64,000 bases of DNA, taken from assembly GCA_024236195.1 (NCBI GenBank), contig JACKKZ010000002.1, positions 1 to 64,000 of the forward strand, written 5' to 3'. The position numbers and the translations under genes were made by a program. The DNA is from Sphingomonadaceae bacterium. GTDB lineage: Bacteria > Pseudomonadota > Alphaproteobacteria > Sphingomonadales > Sphingomonadaceae. Position 1 is the first letter of the stretch; each line of letters begins with the position of its first letter. This document shows, in pieces, positions 42,099 to 52,237 of the stretch. Under the pieces are notes generated by a model that had not been told where the DNA came from, did no database searches, and saw nothing but the letters and a program-made list of their open reading frames with translations.

Positions 42099-42974
42099 AT
42101 GGCTGAACAACAGGCGTGGCGCGCGGTGCATTACCGCAGCGCTGACGACCGGCTCGACCTCTTCGCCCGGGATTACCCGGGCGGAGAGGGGGCCTCCCCC
42201 CTGCTGATGATGCACGGGCTGACCCGCAACAGCGCGGATTTCGAGCCGCTGGTGCAGCATCTGGGGGATAAATACCGCATGATCGTGCCCGACCAGCGCG
42301 GGCGCGCGCGGTCAGAATATGATCCTGACCCGGCCAATTACCGGCCCGATATCTATGTCCCGGATATGTGGGCCTTGCTCGATACGCTCGGGATTGAGCG
42401 GGTCACGCTGGTCGGTACCTCCATGGGCGGGCTGATGTCCATGATTATGGGTGCCACCCGGCCAGACCGTATTTCCGCCATAGTGCTCAACGATATCGGC
42501 CCCGAATTAATGCAGGAAGGGCTTGACCGCATCCGCACTTATGTCGGAGGTCGTGCAATTATGAAGGATTGGGACGAGGCTGCCGATCGCTGCAAGGCGA
42601 TCAACGAGACAGCCATGGATGGATTTACGGCGGCCGACTGGCTCGCTTTCGCCCGGCGCACTTGCGAGCAAGTGCCCGAAGGCGGCATTCGCTTTGCCTA
42701 TGACCCGGCAATCGCTGCGGGCATGGCAGAGGAAGACCCGGCGACTGTTCCCGCCGATCTGTGGCCGATGTGGGACACGCTCTCTGACATTCCCGTGCTG
42801 GCGCTGCGCGGCGCGAAGAGTGATTTGCTCAGCGCGGAGACTGTGCAGCAGATGAAGGCGCGCCATTCCGGTCCCTTCGCCCATGCCGACATCGCCGGGC
42901 GCGGCCATGCGCCGATCCTTGACGAACCCGATGCGCTGGCAGCCATCGAACCGTTCCTGGCGGCATATGGCTGA
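42099..42974 (+). CDS. Alpha/beta hydrolase
   Basis: A 291-residue esterase/hydrolase-fold enzyme. The strands around LLMMHGLTRNSADFEPL give the oxyanion region. The nucleophile is in VGTSMGGLMSM, the acid in ALRGAKSDLLS and the His in AGRGHAPILDEP. It resembles enol-lactone or carboxyl-ester hydrolases such as those in aromatic catabolism; no precise substrate is assigned. SD GGCGGAG precedes the ATG. Its stop overlaps the MFS start by 8 nt, so the two are coupled. Confidence 0.88.
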   Translation: MAEQQAWRAVHYRSADDRLDLFARDYPGGEGASPLLMMHGLTRNSADFEPLVQHLGDKYRMIVPDQRGRARSEYDPDPANYRPDIYVPDMWALLDTLGIERVTLVGTSMGGLMSMIMGATRPDRISAIVLNDIGPELMQEGLDRIRTYVGGRAIMKDWDEAADRCKAINETAMDGFTAADWLAFARRTCEQVPEGGIRFAYDPAIAAGMAEEDPATVPADLWPMWDTLSDIPVLALRGAKSDLLSAETVQQMKARHSGPFAHADIAGRGHAPILDEPDALAAIEPFLAAYG

Positions 42975-44253
42975 GGGCATGGCACCCCCTGTAGCTCAGC
43001 CGCGCACAGGCCCGAAACCCGGTGTCGTGCTGGCCATGCTGTTGCTGGTCTACACTTTCAACTTCCTCGACCGGCAGATCCTCGGCATCCTGGCCCAGCC
43101 GATCAAGGACGACCTCGGCCTGTCCGATGCGCAATTTGGCGCGCTGGGCGGAATTGCCTTTGCCCTGCTCTACTCGATCCTCGGCGTCCCGCTGTCATTG
43201 CTGGCAGACCGCACAAGGCGCAGCTGGGTGATTGCCGGTGCGCTGGCATTCTGGAGCGGGTTTACCGCGCTGTGCGGCACCGCCACGCAATTCTGGCAGA
43301 TGTTCGCTTTCCGGCTTGGCGTCGGCATCGGCGAGGCTGGCGGGGTCGCCCCGTCCTATGCGCTGATCGCGGATTATTTCCCGCCGCATAAGCGCGCCCG
43401 CGCATTGGCAATCTTTTCACTTGGCGTACCCATCGGGCTGGCAGGCGGAACCCTGCTGGGTGCCTATATTGCCGAGCTGGTCAATTGGCGCGCGGCCTTC
43501 CTGTTCATGGGCATTGCCGGGGTGATTCTTGCCCCGATTTTCCTGTTCGTGGTGAAAGACCCGCCGCGGCCCAAGAGTGCTGCCAAGCCTGCACCGCTGC
43601 TTTCGGTTTTTCCGATCATCACCAAAAAGCCCAGCTTCTGGCTGATGGCCTTTGCCGCCAGTTGCAGCTCGCTTTGCGGCTATGGCCTGGCGCTGTGGAC
43701 CCCCGCCGTGCTGATGCGCAGCTTCGGCCTCGACATGATCGGCACGGGCCAGTTCCTTGGCGGCTTGCTGCTGATCGGTGGCACCGCTGGTGTGTTCGCC
43801 GGTGGCTGGCTGGCAGACAAGCTCGGCATGGCAGACAAGAGCTGGTATCCGCGCCTGCCCGCTATCGCATGGCTGATTACGCTGCCCTGCTTCGCCACGG
43901 CCCTGCTCGTGGATATGCCGCTCTGGGCCGTGTGGCTGTTGCTGCTGGTGCCGAATGGGCTCAACATCCTCTGGATCGGCCCGCTGACCACGGCTGTGCA
44001 GCACCTCGTCCCGCAGCATATGCGCGCTACCGCTTCGGGCAGCTTCCTGATGATCAACAATCTTATCGGCATTGGCGTGGGCCCGACGCTGATGGGCTTC
44101 CTGTCGGACCGGTTCGAAGGCACATATGGCGACGATGCGTTGCTCTATGCGGCAGTCGCCTGCCTCGGCTTCTATCTGGTGGCGGCAATCCTCGCGCTTT
44201 TGGCCAGCCGCACGATCAGCAAGGATTGGGTGGACGATCACGCCCCAGCCTGA
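42967..44253 (+). CDS. MFS transporter (spinster-like group)
   Basis: 428 residues from the ATG at 42967, inside the end of the hydrolase gene. It has twelve helices. The first is VVLAMLLLVYTFNFLDRQILG, with the NFxDR motif seen as FNFLDRQIL. Motif A, LGVPLSLLADRTRRSW, lies between TM2 and TM3. VGIGEAGGVAPSYALIADYF marks TM4-TM5, seen as GIGEAGGVAPSYALI. These traits place it in the spinster-like organic-solute group. It is probably the inner-membrane step following the TonB receptor. Confidence 0.92.
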   Translation: MAEGMAPPVAQPRTGPKPGVVLAMLLLVYTFNFLDRQILGILAQPIKDDLGLSDAQFGALGGIAFALLYSILGVPLSLLADRTRRSWVIAGALAFWSGFTALCGTATQFWQMFAFRLGVGIGEAGGVAPSYALIADYFPPHKRARALAIFSLGVPIGLAGGTLLGAYIAELVNWRAAFLFMGIAGVILAPIFLFVVKDPPRPKSAAKPAPLLSVFPIITKKPSFWLMAFAASCSSLCGYGLALWTPAVLMRSFGLDMIGTGQFLGGLLLIGGTAGVFAGGWLADKLGMADKSWYPRLPAIAWLITLPCFATALLVDMPLWAVWLLLLVPNGLNILWIGPLTTAVQHLVPQHMRATASGSFLMINNLIGIGVGPTLMGFLSDRFEGTYGDDALLYAAVACLGFYLVAAILALLASRTISKDWVDDHAPA

Positions 44254-44341
44254 GCTGCAAACACCTCCTGCCAGCACTTGATTAACGTCTGGACCGGGTG
44301 CAAGCGGGGAATTGAAACGCCGCCATCTCAAGAGTTGTCCA

Positions 44342-47300
44342 ATGCCTGCTTTTGCTCCGCTTGATCGCGCTACCTTGCGTGCGCCCTATCGCATGGACGA
44401 GGCGGCCTGCATTGCCGAACGCCTCAGGCAGGCAGCCCCTGCCAGCGCTACCCATCCGCAAGCCAGCGCGCTGGCCGCCACGCTGATCGAAGGCGCGCGG
44501 GCGCATAAGGCGAGCGGGCTCGACGCCTTCCTTCACGCCTATGGGCTTGCGACGGAAGAAGGCATCGCGCTGATGTGCCTTGCCGAAGCGCTGTTGCGTG
44601 TGCCCGACCATGCCACCGCCGATGCACTGATCCGTGACAAGCTGGCCGATGTAGAATGGGGCGACCATCTGGGCGAAAGCCCCTCCACCTTCGTCAACGC
44701 CGCCACTTTCTCGCTGATGCTCACCGGCGAAGTGCTCGACAAGCCCGAAGAGCACCAGCGCGGAATGGGTGCAACTTTGCGCCGCGCCATCGGGCGGCTG
44801 GGTGAGCCAGTGATCCGCAAGGCGGTGACGCAGGCGATGCGCATCCTCGGCGGGCAATTCGTTTTCGGCGCACGATTGACGAAGCGCTGGAGCGTGCCGC
44901 GCCGGAACGCAAGCGCGGCCTGACCCATAGTTTCGACATGCTGGGCGAAGCGGCGATGACCTTTGCCGATGCCGAGCGCTACCGCGCATCCTACGCTGCC
45001 GCCATCGCCCGGCTGACGAGTGAGTCCGATGGCGATGTGGGCACGTCCCCCGGCATTTCAGTGAAGCTTTCTGCGCTCTATCCGAAATATGATTTCTACC
45101 ATGGCGAGGCGGCGGTGGCGGCGCTGGTGCCGATTGTGCGCGACCTCGCCCTGCAGGCCCGCGATGCCGGGATCCATTTCACCGTCGATGCCGAAGAGGC
45201 CGAGCGGCTGGAACTGTCGCTCGACATTATCGAAGCACTGATGGCTGACAGCGATTTGTTCGCAGGTGGCTGGGACGGCTTCGGCCTCGCCATCCAGCTT
45301 ACCAGAAGCGCGCCCTGCCCCTGTGCGACTGGATCGCGCAACTGGCGCGCCGACACGGGCGGCAGCTATTCGTGCGGCTGGTCAAAGGCGCCTATTGGGA
45401 TAGCGAAATCAAGCTGGCGCAGGTCGGCGGGCTGGCCGACTATCCGGTGTTCACCCGCAAGCTGGCCACCGATGTTTCCTACCTCGCCTGCGCGGGCCGG
45501 TTGCTGGCGGCGGGCGATGTGGTCTTTCCGGCCTTTGCCACGCATAACGCCTATACAATCAGGGGCCATCAAGGCGCTGGCTGCTGAAAGCCGTTCTTCC
45601 TTCGAATTTCAACGGCTGCATGGCATGGGCGAAGACGTTTACGCCGCGCTGGGGAGCGGAAGAGAAACGCCTCGGCCAACCACAAACACGGGTGCGCATC
45701 TATGCACCGGTGGGCGGGCATAAGGAATTGCTCGCCTATCTCGTGCGCCGCCTGCTGGAAAACGGCGCGAACAGCTCCTTCGTCAACCGCATGGCCGACG
45801 CGCAAGTGCCGGTGGCAGAACTGGTCACCGATCCGGTTGCGGAGCTGGCCGCGCTGGAGCCGAAGCGGAACGAGGCGATCCCCCTTCCCGCTGACATCTT
45901 CCCTGGACGGGTCAACAGCGCGGGCACGGATCTGTCCGACCCGCTGGTGCGCGAACCATTGCTGGCGCGGCTGGAGGCGATGGAAGACCGCCTCTGGCAA
46001 GCCGCTCCCACGCTGATCGCTGACGGTGAAGGCTCCACCTGCGAAGTACGCAGCCCGCAGGATCGCCGCCAACTGGTCGGCACGGTGCAGGAAGCGAGCG
46101 CCGCCGATATTGACGCTGCGATGGACGCCGCCCGCGCGATCCAGCCGGGCTGGGATGCGTTGGGGGGCGAGAAGCGCGCGCTCTTGCTCGAAGAAGCGGC
46201 TCGCCTGTTTGAAGAGCATACCGAAGAGTTCCTCTCGCTCTGTCGCCGCGAGGCGGGCAAGACCGTGCTCGACGGGGTGCTGGAAGTGCGCGAGGCGGTT
46301 GATTTCCTGCGCTATTACGCCACCGAGGCGCGCCGCCAGTTCACCACGCCCGAAATCCTCCCCGGCCCCACGGGGGAAGAGAATAGCATCCGCCTGCACG
46401 GGCGCGGCGTGTTCGTTGCGATCAGCCCGTGGAACTTCCCGCTGGCGATCTTCACCGGGCTGGTCGCCGGACCGCTGGCGGCGGGCAACACGGTGCTGGC
46501 CAAGCCGGCCGAGCAGACCCCCCTGATCGCGGGCCATGCGATCGACCTGTTCCACAAGGCCGGGGTGCCGCTGGAGGTGGTGCAATTCGTCCCCGGCGAC
46601 GGTACGGTCGGCGCGATGCTGACCGGCGATCCGCGCATTGCCGGGGTGGCCTTTACCGGATCGACCGATACCGCCCGCGCGATCAACCGCAGCCTCGCCG
46701 CGCGCGATGGCCCGCTCGCCCAGCTGGTCGCCGAAACCGGCGGGCAGAACGCGATGATCGTCGACAGTTCGGCCTTGCCCGAACAGGTCACGCGCGATGT
46801 GGTGGCAAGCGCCTTCCAAAGCGCAGGCCAGCGCTGCTCCGCTTTGCGGGTACTCTACCTGCAGGACGATGTTGCCGATACCATGCTCGAGATGATCCTG
46901 GGCGCCTTTGAGGCGCTGGTGATCGGCGATCCCGAGGATCTTGCCACCGATGTCGGCCCGGTGATCGATGGCGAGGCCAAGGCCGGTCTCGACGCGCATA
47001 TCGCCGCCATGGCGTCAGCCGGGAAAGCCATCTGGCAAGGCGAGTCTGGCAGCGAGCATGGCTGTTTCGTCCCGCCGACGATTATCGAAATCACCTCCAT
47101 CGCTGAGCTGGAACGCGAGAATTTCGGCCCCGTCCTGCATGTCGTGCGGTTCAGGGCGGGCGAGCTGGAGCAAGTGATCGCGGATATCAACGCCACCGGA
47201 TACGGCCTCACCCTCGGCCTCCACAGCCGCATCGAAGCGACGCACCGGCTGGTTCAGGCGAAAGCACGCGTGGGCAATCTCTATATCAACCGCAACCAGA

Positions 47301-47464
47301 TCGGCGCGGTGGTGGGCAGCCAGCCCTTTGGCGGAGAGGGCCTGTCGGGCACCGGCCCCAAGGCTGGCGGCCCGCATTATCTCGCCCGCTTCGCCACCGA
47401 ACGCGTGACCTGCACCGACACGACCGCCGCCGGAGGCAATGCCAGCCTGCTGGCCAGCGGATAG
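44342..47464 (+). pseudogene. putA: putA (proline dehydrogenase / P5C dehydrogenase) with four frameshifts
   Basis: Bifunctional proline catabolic enzyme oxidising proline to glutamate. Conserved protein runs through four frame changes in the PRODH half. One base is missing near 44867-44870 (between QFVFG and RTIDEAL). One is missing near 45298 (GLAIQ then AYQKRALP). One G is extra in 45562-45565 (after THNAYT, before AIKALAAES). One G is extra in 45651-45654 (YAALG then AEEKRLG). The intact P5CDH half has ETGGQNAMIV, SAGQRCSALR (catalytic Cys) and PFGGEGLSGTG. Codon bias stays coding throughout. Either recent decay or local sequencing error; the P5CDH part alone is open from 45620. Confidence 0.88.
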
Positions 47465-47512
47465 GGGCTGTTCATTAACCGCTTCTTGGCGCGGATATGC
47501 TAAGGGCCGCGC

Positions 47513-48514
47513 ATGACCAGGACCACTATCGTCACCGGCGCGGCAGGCTTTATTGGCGCTGCCTTGTCCGAAGCCCTGCTGGCGCGCGGAGAGCGCGTGA
47601 TCGGGATCGACAATTGCAATGATTATTACGCTGTCTCGCTGAAAGAGGCACGGCTGCGCCGCCTGTCTGACCGGCACGGTGATAGCTTCACCTTCCACCG
47701 GCTCGACTTTGCCGACAATGCCGCGCTGCTGGCCGCGCTGGAGGGGACGGAGTTCAGCCACATCGTCCATCTCGGCGCGCAGGCGGGCGTGCGCTATTCG
47801 ATCGACAACCCCCATGCCTATGTCCAGTCGAACCTCGTCGGCCATGTGAACATGCTGGAATTGGCGCGACACCGGGGGGTGGCGCATATGGTCTATGCCA
47901 GCTCCAGCTCGGTCTATGGCGGGAATGACAAAGTGCCTTTCTCGGTCGAGGATCGCTGCGATCACCCCGTGTCGCTCTATGCCGCGACCAAGAAGGCGGA
48001 CGAGCTGATGAGTGAGACCTACGCGCATCTGTTCCGCCTGCCGCTCACAGGCCTCAGGTTCTTCACCGTCTATGGCCCGTGGGGCCGGCCCGACATGGCA
48101 CTGTGGAAGTTCACCGCGAACATCATCAATGGCAAGCCGATCCCGGTGTTCAACCATGGCGATATGTACCGCGACTTCACCTATATTGACGACATTATCG
48201 CGGGCGTTATCGCCTGCCTCGACCATCCGCCCGCTGACGATGGCGCGCAAAAACCCGGCGGCAGCGTGAAGCCGCATGCGGTCTACAATATCGGCAACAA
48301 CCAGTCCGAACCGCTGATGAAGCTCATCAACGTGCTTGAGGATGCACTGGGCCGCAAGGCTCAGATGGAAATGCTCCCGATGCAGCCGGGCGACGTGCAC
48401 AAGACCTTCGCCGATATCGAAGCGATCCGCAACGATCTGGGTTACGAACCGACCACCAGCATCGAAGTGGGCGTGCCGAAATTCGTCGAATGGTATCGCG
48501 GGTATAACGGGTAA
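47513..48514 (+). CDS. NAD-dependent epimerase, UDP-glucuronate 4-epimerase-like
   Basis: A 333-residue extended short-chain dehydrogenase. The NAD site is TGAAGFIGAAL. The region GIDNCNDYYAVSLKEARL is typical of UDP-glucuronate epimerases (seen as DNCNDYYAVSLKE). The catalytic Ser lies in YASSSSVYGG and the Tyr-Lys in LYAATKKADEL. The sequences RFFTVYGPWGRPDMA and MQPGDVHKTFAD strengthen the call. It would supply UDP-galacturonate for surface polysaccharide. It stands alone after putA. Confidence 0.9.
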   Translation: MTRTTIVTGAAGFIGAALSEALLARGERVIGIDNCNDYYAVSLKEARLRRLSDRHGDSFTFHRLDFADNAALLAALEGTEFSHIVHLGAQAGVRYSIDNPHAYVQSNLVGHVNMLELARHRGVAHMVYASSSSVYGGNDKVPFSVEDRCDHPVSLYAATKKADELMSETYAHLFRLPLTGLRFFTVYGPWGRPDMALWKFTANIINGKPIPVFNHGDMYRDFTYIDDIIAGVIACLDHPPADDGAQKPGGSVKPHAVYNIGNNQSEPLMKLINVLEDALGRKAQMEMLPMQPGDVHKTFADIEAIRNDLGYEPTTSIEVGVPKFVEWYRGYNG

Positions 48515-48527
48515 AAGGCGGATCGAA

Positions 48528-48660
48528 GCCCCTCCTCTTCAGGGGAGGGGCAACGAGACTTGGCAGCTTGCTGCCTAGTCGCAGTGGGGTGGGGGTTGGC
48601 CGCCAGCCCATCGCATGCTGACAGCCCCCACCCCAACCCCTCCCCTGAAGGGGAGGGGCT
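48528..48660. repeat. Intergenic palindromic element
   Basis: Both ends carry the same hairpin: CCCCTCCTCTTCAGGGGAGG on the left and CCCCTCCCCTGAAGGGGAGG on the right. The arms GTGGGGTGGGGGTTGG and CCCCCACCCCAACCCC pair internally. It fills the gap between the convergent epimerase and helicase genes and may act as a bidirectional transcript end. Confidence 0.8.
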
Positions 48661-48687
48661 TGAGTAACCGCGAACGTCCCCCTGCTC

Positions 48688-50499
48688 CTACCGCTTCGGT
48701 TTCCCGCCCGGCTTCTTGCCGAATTTTCGGCCGACGGGCTTGCCGCCACCCCCTTTGCGGTCATCACCCTTGCGATCCGGACCCTTGCGATCCGGGCCTC
48801 TCCCGCGGTGGAAGGGCTTGGCGCGCACACGCGGGCCGCCGGCATTGTCGCTGCGGCCTTCGCGGCGGTTGCGGCGCGCGACATCGCGCGGGGGTTCGGC
48901 GGAAGCTTCGATGTGGATCGTGTCGTTCTCGTCCTCATCCTGCGCGGTGCGCTCGACGGCATCGGCAAAGCGGTCCGCAATAGTGCGCGGTATCTGGAAG
49001 TGAGTTTCGTTCGGCCCCACCCGGATCGCGCCGATTTCATTGCGGGTGATATGCCCGCGGCGGCAGATCAGCGGCAGGATCCAGCGCGGCTCGGCATTGT
49101 GGCGGCGGCCGACCGCCATGCGGAACCAGACCGTGTCTTCAAAACCGGGGCGATGGCGTTCCTCGCGCGCTTTTTCGCGAGCAGCGGGCGTGTTCGCGGC
49201 CAGCTCTTCCGGCTCCGGCATGGAGCTGCGAGCCGCGCGCACCAGCATGGCGGCTATTTCCTGCGGGCTGCGTTCAGCCAGCAGGCGCTCGGCCAGTTCG
49301 CGGTCATCATCCTCCACCTCGACCGGCTGGAGCAAATCGGCGAGCAGCCGCTCGCGGTCCTGCGCGCGGATCGCTTCGCGGCTGGGCGCGTCGATCCACT
49401 CGGCCTCCACCCGCGCATGGCGCAGCATGGATTCCACCCGGCGGCGGCGCGGATAGGGGACGACGAGCACGGCCGTGCCCTTCTTCCCCGCGCGCCCGGT
49501 GCGGCCTGAGCGATGCTGCAACGTCTCTGCATCGCGCGGTATCTCGACATGAACCACCAGGCTGAGCGAAGGCAGGTCGATCCCGCGCGCGGCCACGTCA
49601 GTCGCAACGCAGACCCGCGCGCGCCGGTCACGCAGCGCCTGCAGCGCATGGTTGCGCTCCGACTGCGAATGCTCGCCCGACAGCGCCACCACGGCAAAGC
49701 CGCGCTCCTGCAAGGTCGCATGGAGGTGCCGCACATTGTCGCGCGTGGCGCAGAACAAGATCGCGGTCTCCGCCTCGTGGAAGCGCAGCAGATTGACCAC
49801 CGCATGTTCGATCTCGGACGGGGCAACCGTCACCGCCTGATAGGCAATATCGCCATGGCCGCGATCATCGCCGCGCGTGCTGATGCGCAGTGCATCGCGC
49901 TGATACCGGCGGGCGAGCGCTTCGATCGGGCGCGGCATGGTGGCGGAGAAGAGCAGCGTGCGGCGGTCCTCCGGCGTGCCGTCGAGGATTTCCTCCAGCT
50001 CTTCGCGGAAGCCCATGTCGAGCATTTCGTCCGCTTCATCGAGCACCACGGCGGCCAGCCCTGACAGGTCCAGCGCGCCGCGCTCCAGATGGTCACGCAA
50101 ACGGCCCGGCGTGCCGACCACGATGGTTGCGCCTGCCTGCAGCGCGCGGCGTTCCTGGCTGGGGTTCATGCCCCCCACGCAAGTCGCAATCCGCGCCCCC
50201 GCCCCGGCATAGAGCCAGCCCAGCTCGCGGCTGACCTGCAAGGCAAGTTCACGCGTGGGCGCAACCACCAGCGCCAGCGGCCCGCGGCTGCGGCGCAGCG
50301 CGCCCTCTTCGCTGAGCAATTGCGGCGCCATGGCGAGGCCGAAAGCGACGGTCTTGCCCGAACCGGTCTGCGCCGAGACAACAAGGTCGCGCCCCTCCGC
50401 CTCCGGCTCGATCACGGCGGACTGGACAGCGGTCAGCTCGGCATAGCCGCGCTGCGACAGGGCTTCGCCCAGGACGGGCGGCAGGAAGGAAAAACTCAT
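48688..50499 (-). CDS. DEAD-box RNA helicase with DbpA-type RNA-binding domain
   Basis: 603 residues from the ATG at 50499 (MSFSFLPPVLGEAL). The helicase motifs are Q motif TAVQSAVI, motif I AQTGSGKT, Ia PTRELALQ, II VLDEADEM, III FSATMP, V TDVAARGIDL and VI HRSGRTGRAG. The DbpA-like RNA-binding domain lies near the C-terminus (WILPLICRRGHITRNEIGAIRV). A disordered basic tail has KGPDRKGDDRKGGGGK repeats. It probably acts in ribosome assembly or RNA turnover. An ATG 20 codons upstream also exists. Confidence 0.93.
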   Translation of the reverse strand: MSFSFLPPVLGEALSQRGYAELTAVQSAVIEPEAEGRDLVVSAQTGSGKTVAFGLAMAPQLLSEEGALRRSRGPLALVVAPTRELALQVSRELGWLYAGAGARIATCVGGMNPSQERRALQAGATIVVGTPGRLRDHLERGALDLSGLAAVVLDEADEMLDMGFREELEEILDGTPEDRRTLLFSATMPRPIEALARRYQRDALRISTRGDDRGHGDIAYQAVTVAPSEIEHAVVNLLRFHEAETAILFCATRDNVRHLHATLQERGFAVVALSGEHSQSERNHALQALRDRRARVCVATDVAARGIDLPSLSLVVHVEIPRDAETLQHRSGRTGRAGKKGTAVLVVPYPRRRRVESMLRHARVEAEWIDAPSREAIRAQDRERLLADLLQPVEVEDDDRELAERLLAERSPQEIAAMLVRAARSSMPEPEELAANTPAAREKAREERHRPGFEDTVWFRMAVGRRHNAEPRWILPLICRRGHITRNEIGAIRVGPNETHFQIPRTIADRFADAVERTAQDEDENDTIHIEASAEPPRDVARRNRREGRSDNAGGPRVRAKPFHRGRGPDRKGPDRKGDDRKGGGGKPVGRKFGKKPGGKPKR

Positions 50500-50683
50500 C
50501 ACACTCACAATCACTTCGCGGCCCGTGCTGCTGGGCACGGGCGACATTGGGTCACGCAAACTGGCGGGACAGGTCAGCGATACGGCGCGCTTCTGGCGGC
50601 GCAGGGCATCGGAATGGCGCGCCTATAGCGGGATTGTTCGGGTTTGGCTTGGGAAAATTTGGTGCTGCGAAATGCCGCCTCAC

Positions 50684-52027
50684 CTAGCTCACATCGCCAT
50701 CTGCACCTGCGCTTACGTCCTGTGGCTGCACCTCGTCGCGCTTCAATTGAGGCGCAGGGGGCTGCCAAGCCCTAAGCTGGCTCAAAACCAAGCCATAGAA
50801 TTCCAGAGTTAGGGCCTCGAGTTCTGCAATGAATGTATTGCGCCCACCAAACTTCCGACCGTCTTCCATTCGCATGGCAACAGTAAAGGAATGAGGCAGC
50901 ATGGTCTTAGATGGGTGGGAATGCACCTCTGGATCATTCCTCGCGTCTGAAAGTGAGCTTTCGATGACCGGTGCAGCTCCCGGCCAATGAGACTGGATAC
51001 GAATTGCCTCACCTTCACTGCCTTCTAGCTGTTTCAGCAGCCAATTAACGCGTGAAGCTTGCCTCACTTTGTCCAACGGAGCCGATAGCCTTGAAAAGAT
51101 TCGCAAGGTACGGCTCGAAAGGTCCGCTTCAATCTCTAGTTCGGTTGCAGCGTTTGGTATTTGCAGCGCGGCTTTCAGCAGCCTTTTTTCAGCTACCAAA
51201 CTACAATCATTGCTCTCCCAGACAGAAGCATCATTTCGAAATTTTGGTGGTAGCTTCAAACCGACAGTTGCACCTGTTTCTCGGCTCAACAGTAGGCAAA
51301 GATCATTCAATTCTGAATGCCAACTCGATACAACCTCCGAGACCTCGATACTTGTTTTCGGAGTAGACAGGCCGCCGCGTATCCGATCCAGAATCTCGGT
51401 CCAAGAAGGCGACATTTGTGTGAAACGCTGCAGTCCTGCACTGGGATGTAGGAGGAAACGCTCCAATTCATGAAGGACAAAACGATGATCGCTGTCCTCG
51501 ACTGTCTCCTTGCTATCCAGAAGTTTGATAGCAGTCAGAAATGAAAACCAAGACAAGTGAAAAAGCTCGGTCTTCTTCAATAGTCGCTTGTCAACCGCGA
51601 TTGGATGCTTGCCAGGCGAAGATGTGAAATCATTGGAGATCGTGATCAGAGCTTCCACGCCCACGTCGCGCGCGATACCTAGATACCTCTCAACTTGATC
51701 TTTGCTGAGCTTCCCATTTCCGATCTTGGCCTCAATGAGCGCTCTCCAAACAGTCTTACCTGTTTTGACAACAAGAATCCCATCAGGACGGCTATTTGGG
51801 TCGCTACATTTCTCAAAACTGACTTCAGTGAAAGCTTCGACCTTGGTACGCGCACCGACAGGTCGACCGAGAGGCCGCAAAATCGCATCGGCGAACTCTG
51901 TGACATGCGACATTGTCGCTAAAAGGATGGACAGAGTGCGGCCTTCCTTCGAACTCTCCGCAAGCACCGGAAACAACCGAGCCTGCTCACCCTTGCCCTT
52001 AATTTCAGCCAGACTTTCGAGATTCAT
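50684..52027 (-). CDS. Orphan PD-(D/E)XK nuclease-like protein
   Basis: 447 residues. The N-terminal domain shows a restriction-nuclease core: TEVSF strand, RPDG with Asp82, LIEAKIG with Glu99 and Lys101, then QVERY (Q-x3-Y at 111-115) as in RecB-type nucleases. The remaining 300 residues are not recognised beyond belonging to the same conserved family (SWFSFLTAIKLL, WHSELNDLCLLLSRETG). It is AT-richer than all neighbours and uses rarer codons, which indicates acquisition. No methylase or partner gene is adjacent. A role in DNA cleavage or defence is inferred. Confidence 0.72.
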   Translation of the reverse strand: MNLESLAEIKGKGEQARLFPVLAESSKEGRTLSILLATMSHVTEFADAILRPLGRPVGARTKVEAFTEVSFEKCSDPNSRPDGILVVKTGKTVWRALIEAKIGNGKLSKDQVERYLGIARDVGVEALITISNDFTSSPGKHPIAVDKRLLKKTELFHLSWFSFLTAIKLLDSKETVEDSDHRFVLHELERFLLHPSAGLQRFTQMSPSWTEILDRIRGGLSTPKTSIEVSEVVSSWHSELNDLCLLLSRETGATVGLKLPPKFRNDASVWESNDCSLVAEKRLLKAALQIPNAATELEIEADLSSRTLRIFSRLSAPLDKVRQASRVNWLLKQLEGSEGEAIRIQSHWPGAAPVIESSLSDARNDPEVHSHPSKTMLPHSFTVAMRMEDGRKFGGRNTFIAELEALTLEFYGLVLSQLRAWQPPAPQLKRDEVQPQDVSAGADGDVS

Positions 52028-52140
52028 TTTGGCCCTCCCCCGATAAAGCGGGCATGCGCTAACCTAATGTGAAGCGCCAATCAGCCTCAAGTAAAAAAAT
52101 CCTGACCTTCAATGTTCTATTACAATGGCTCCACGCTGTC

Positions 52141-52197
52141 CTACATCCCGCCACGATGACGGTTCGCCATAATGTAGACGCAGCCGCCCTTTTCCAT
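52141..52197 (-). pseudogene. Truncated 5' remnant of a second GIY-YIG gene
   Basis: The minus strand reads MEKGGCVYIMANRHRGGM then TAG, against MERGGWVYIMANRYRGGM in the intact gene that starts at 52725. Similarity also continues upstream into the flanking CCCCGTG repeat. The homology ends exactly where the remnant stops. This is a partial relic of an earlier cassette copy. Confidence 0.75.
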
Positions 52198-52237
52198 GCG
52201 CACTTCATGCCGCATCGCGGTTCGCGAGGAAAGCCAA

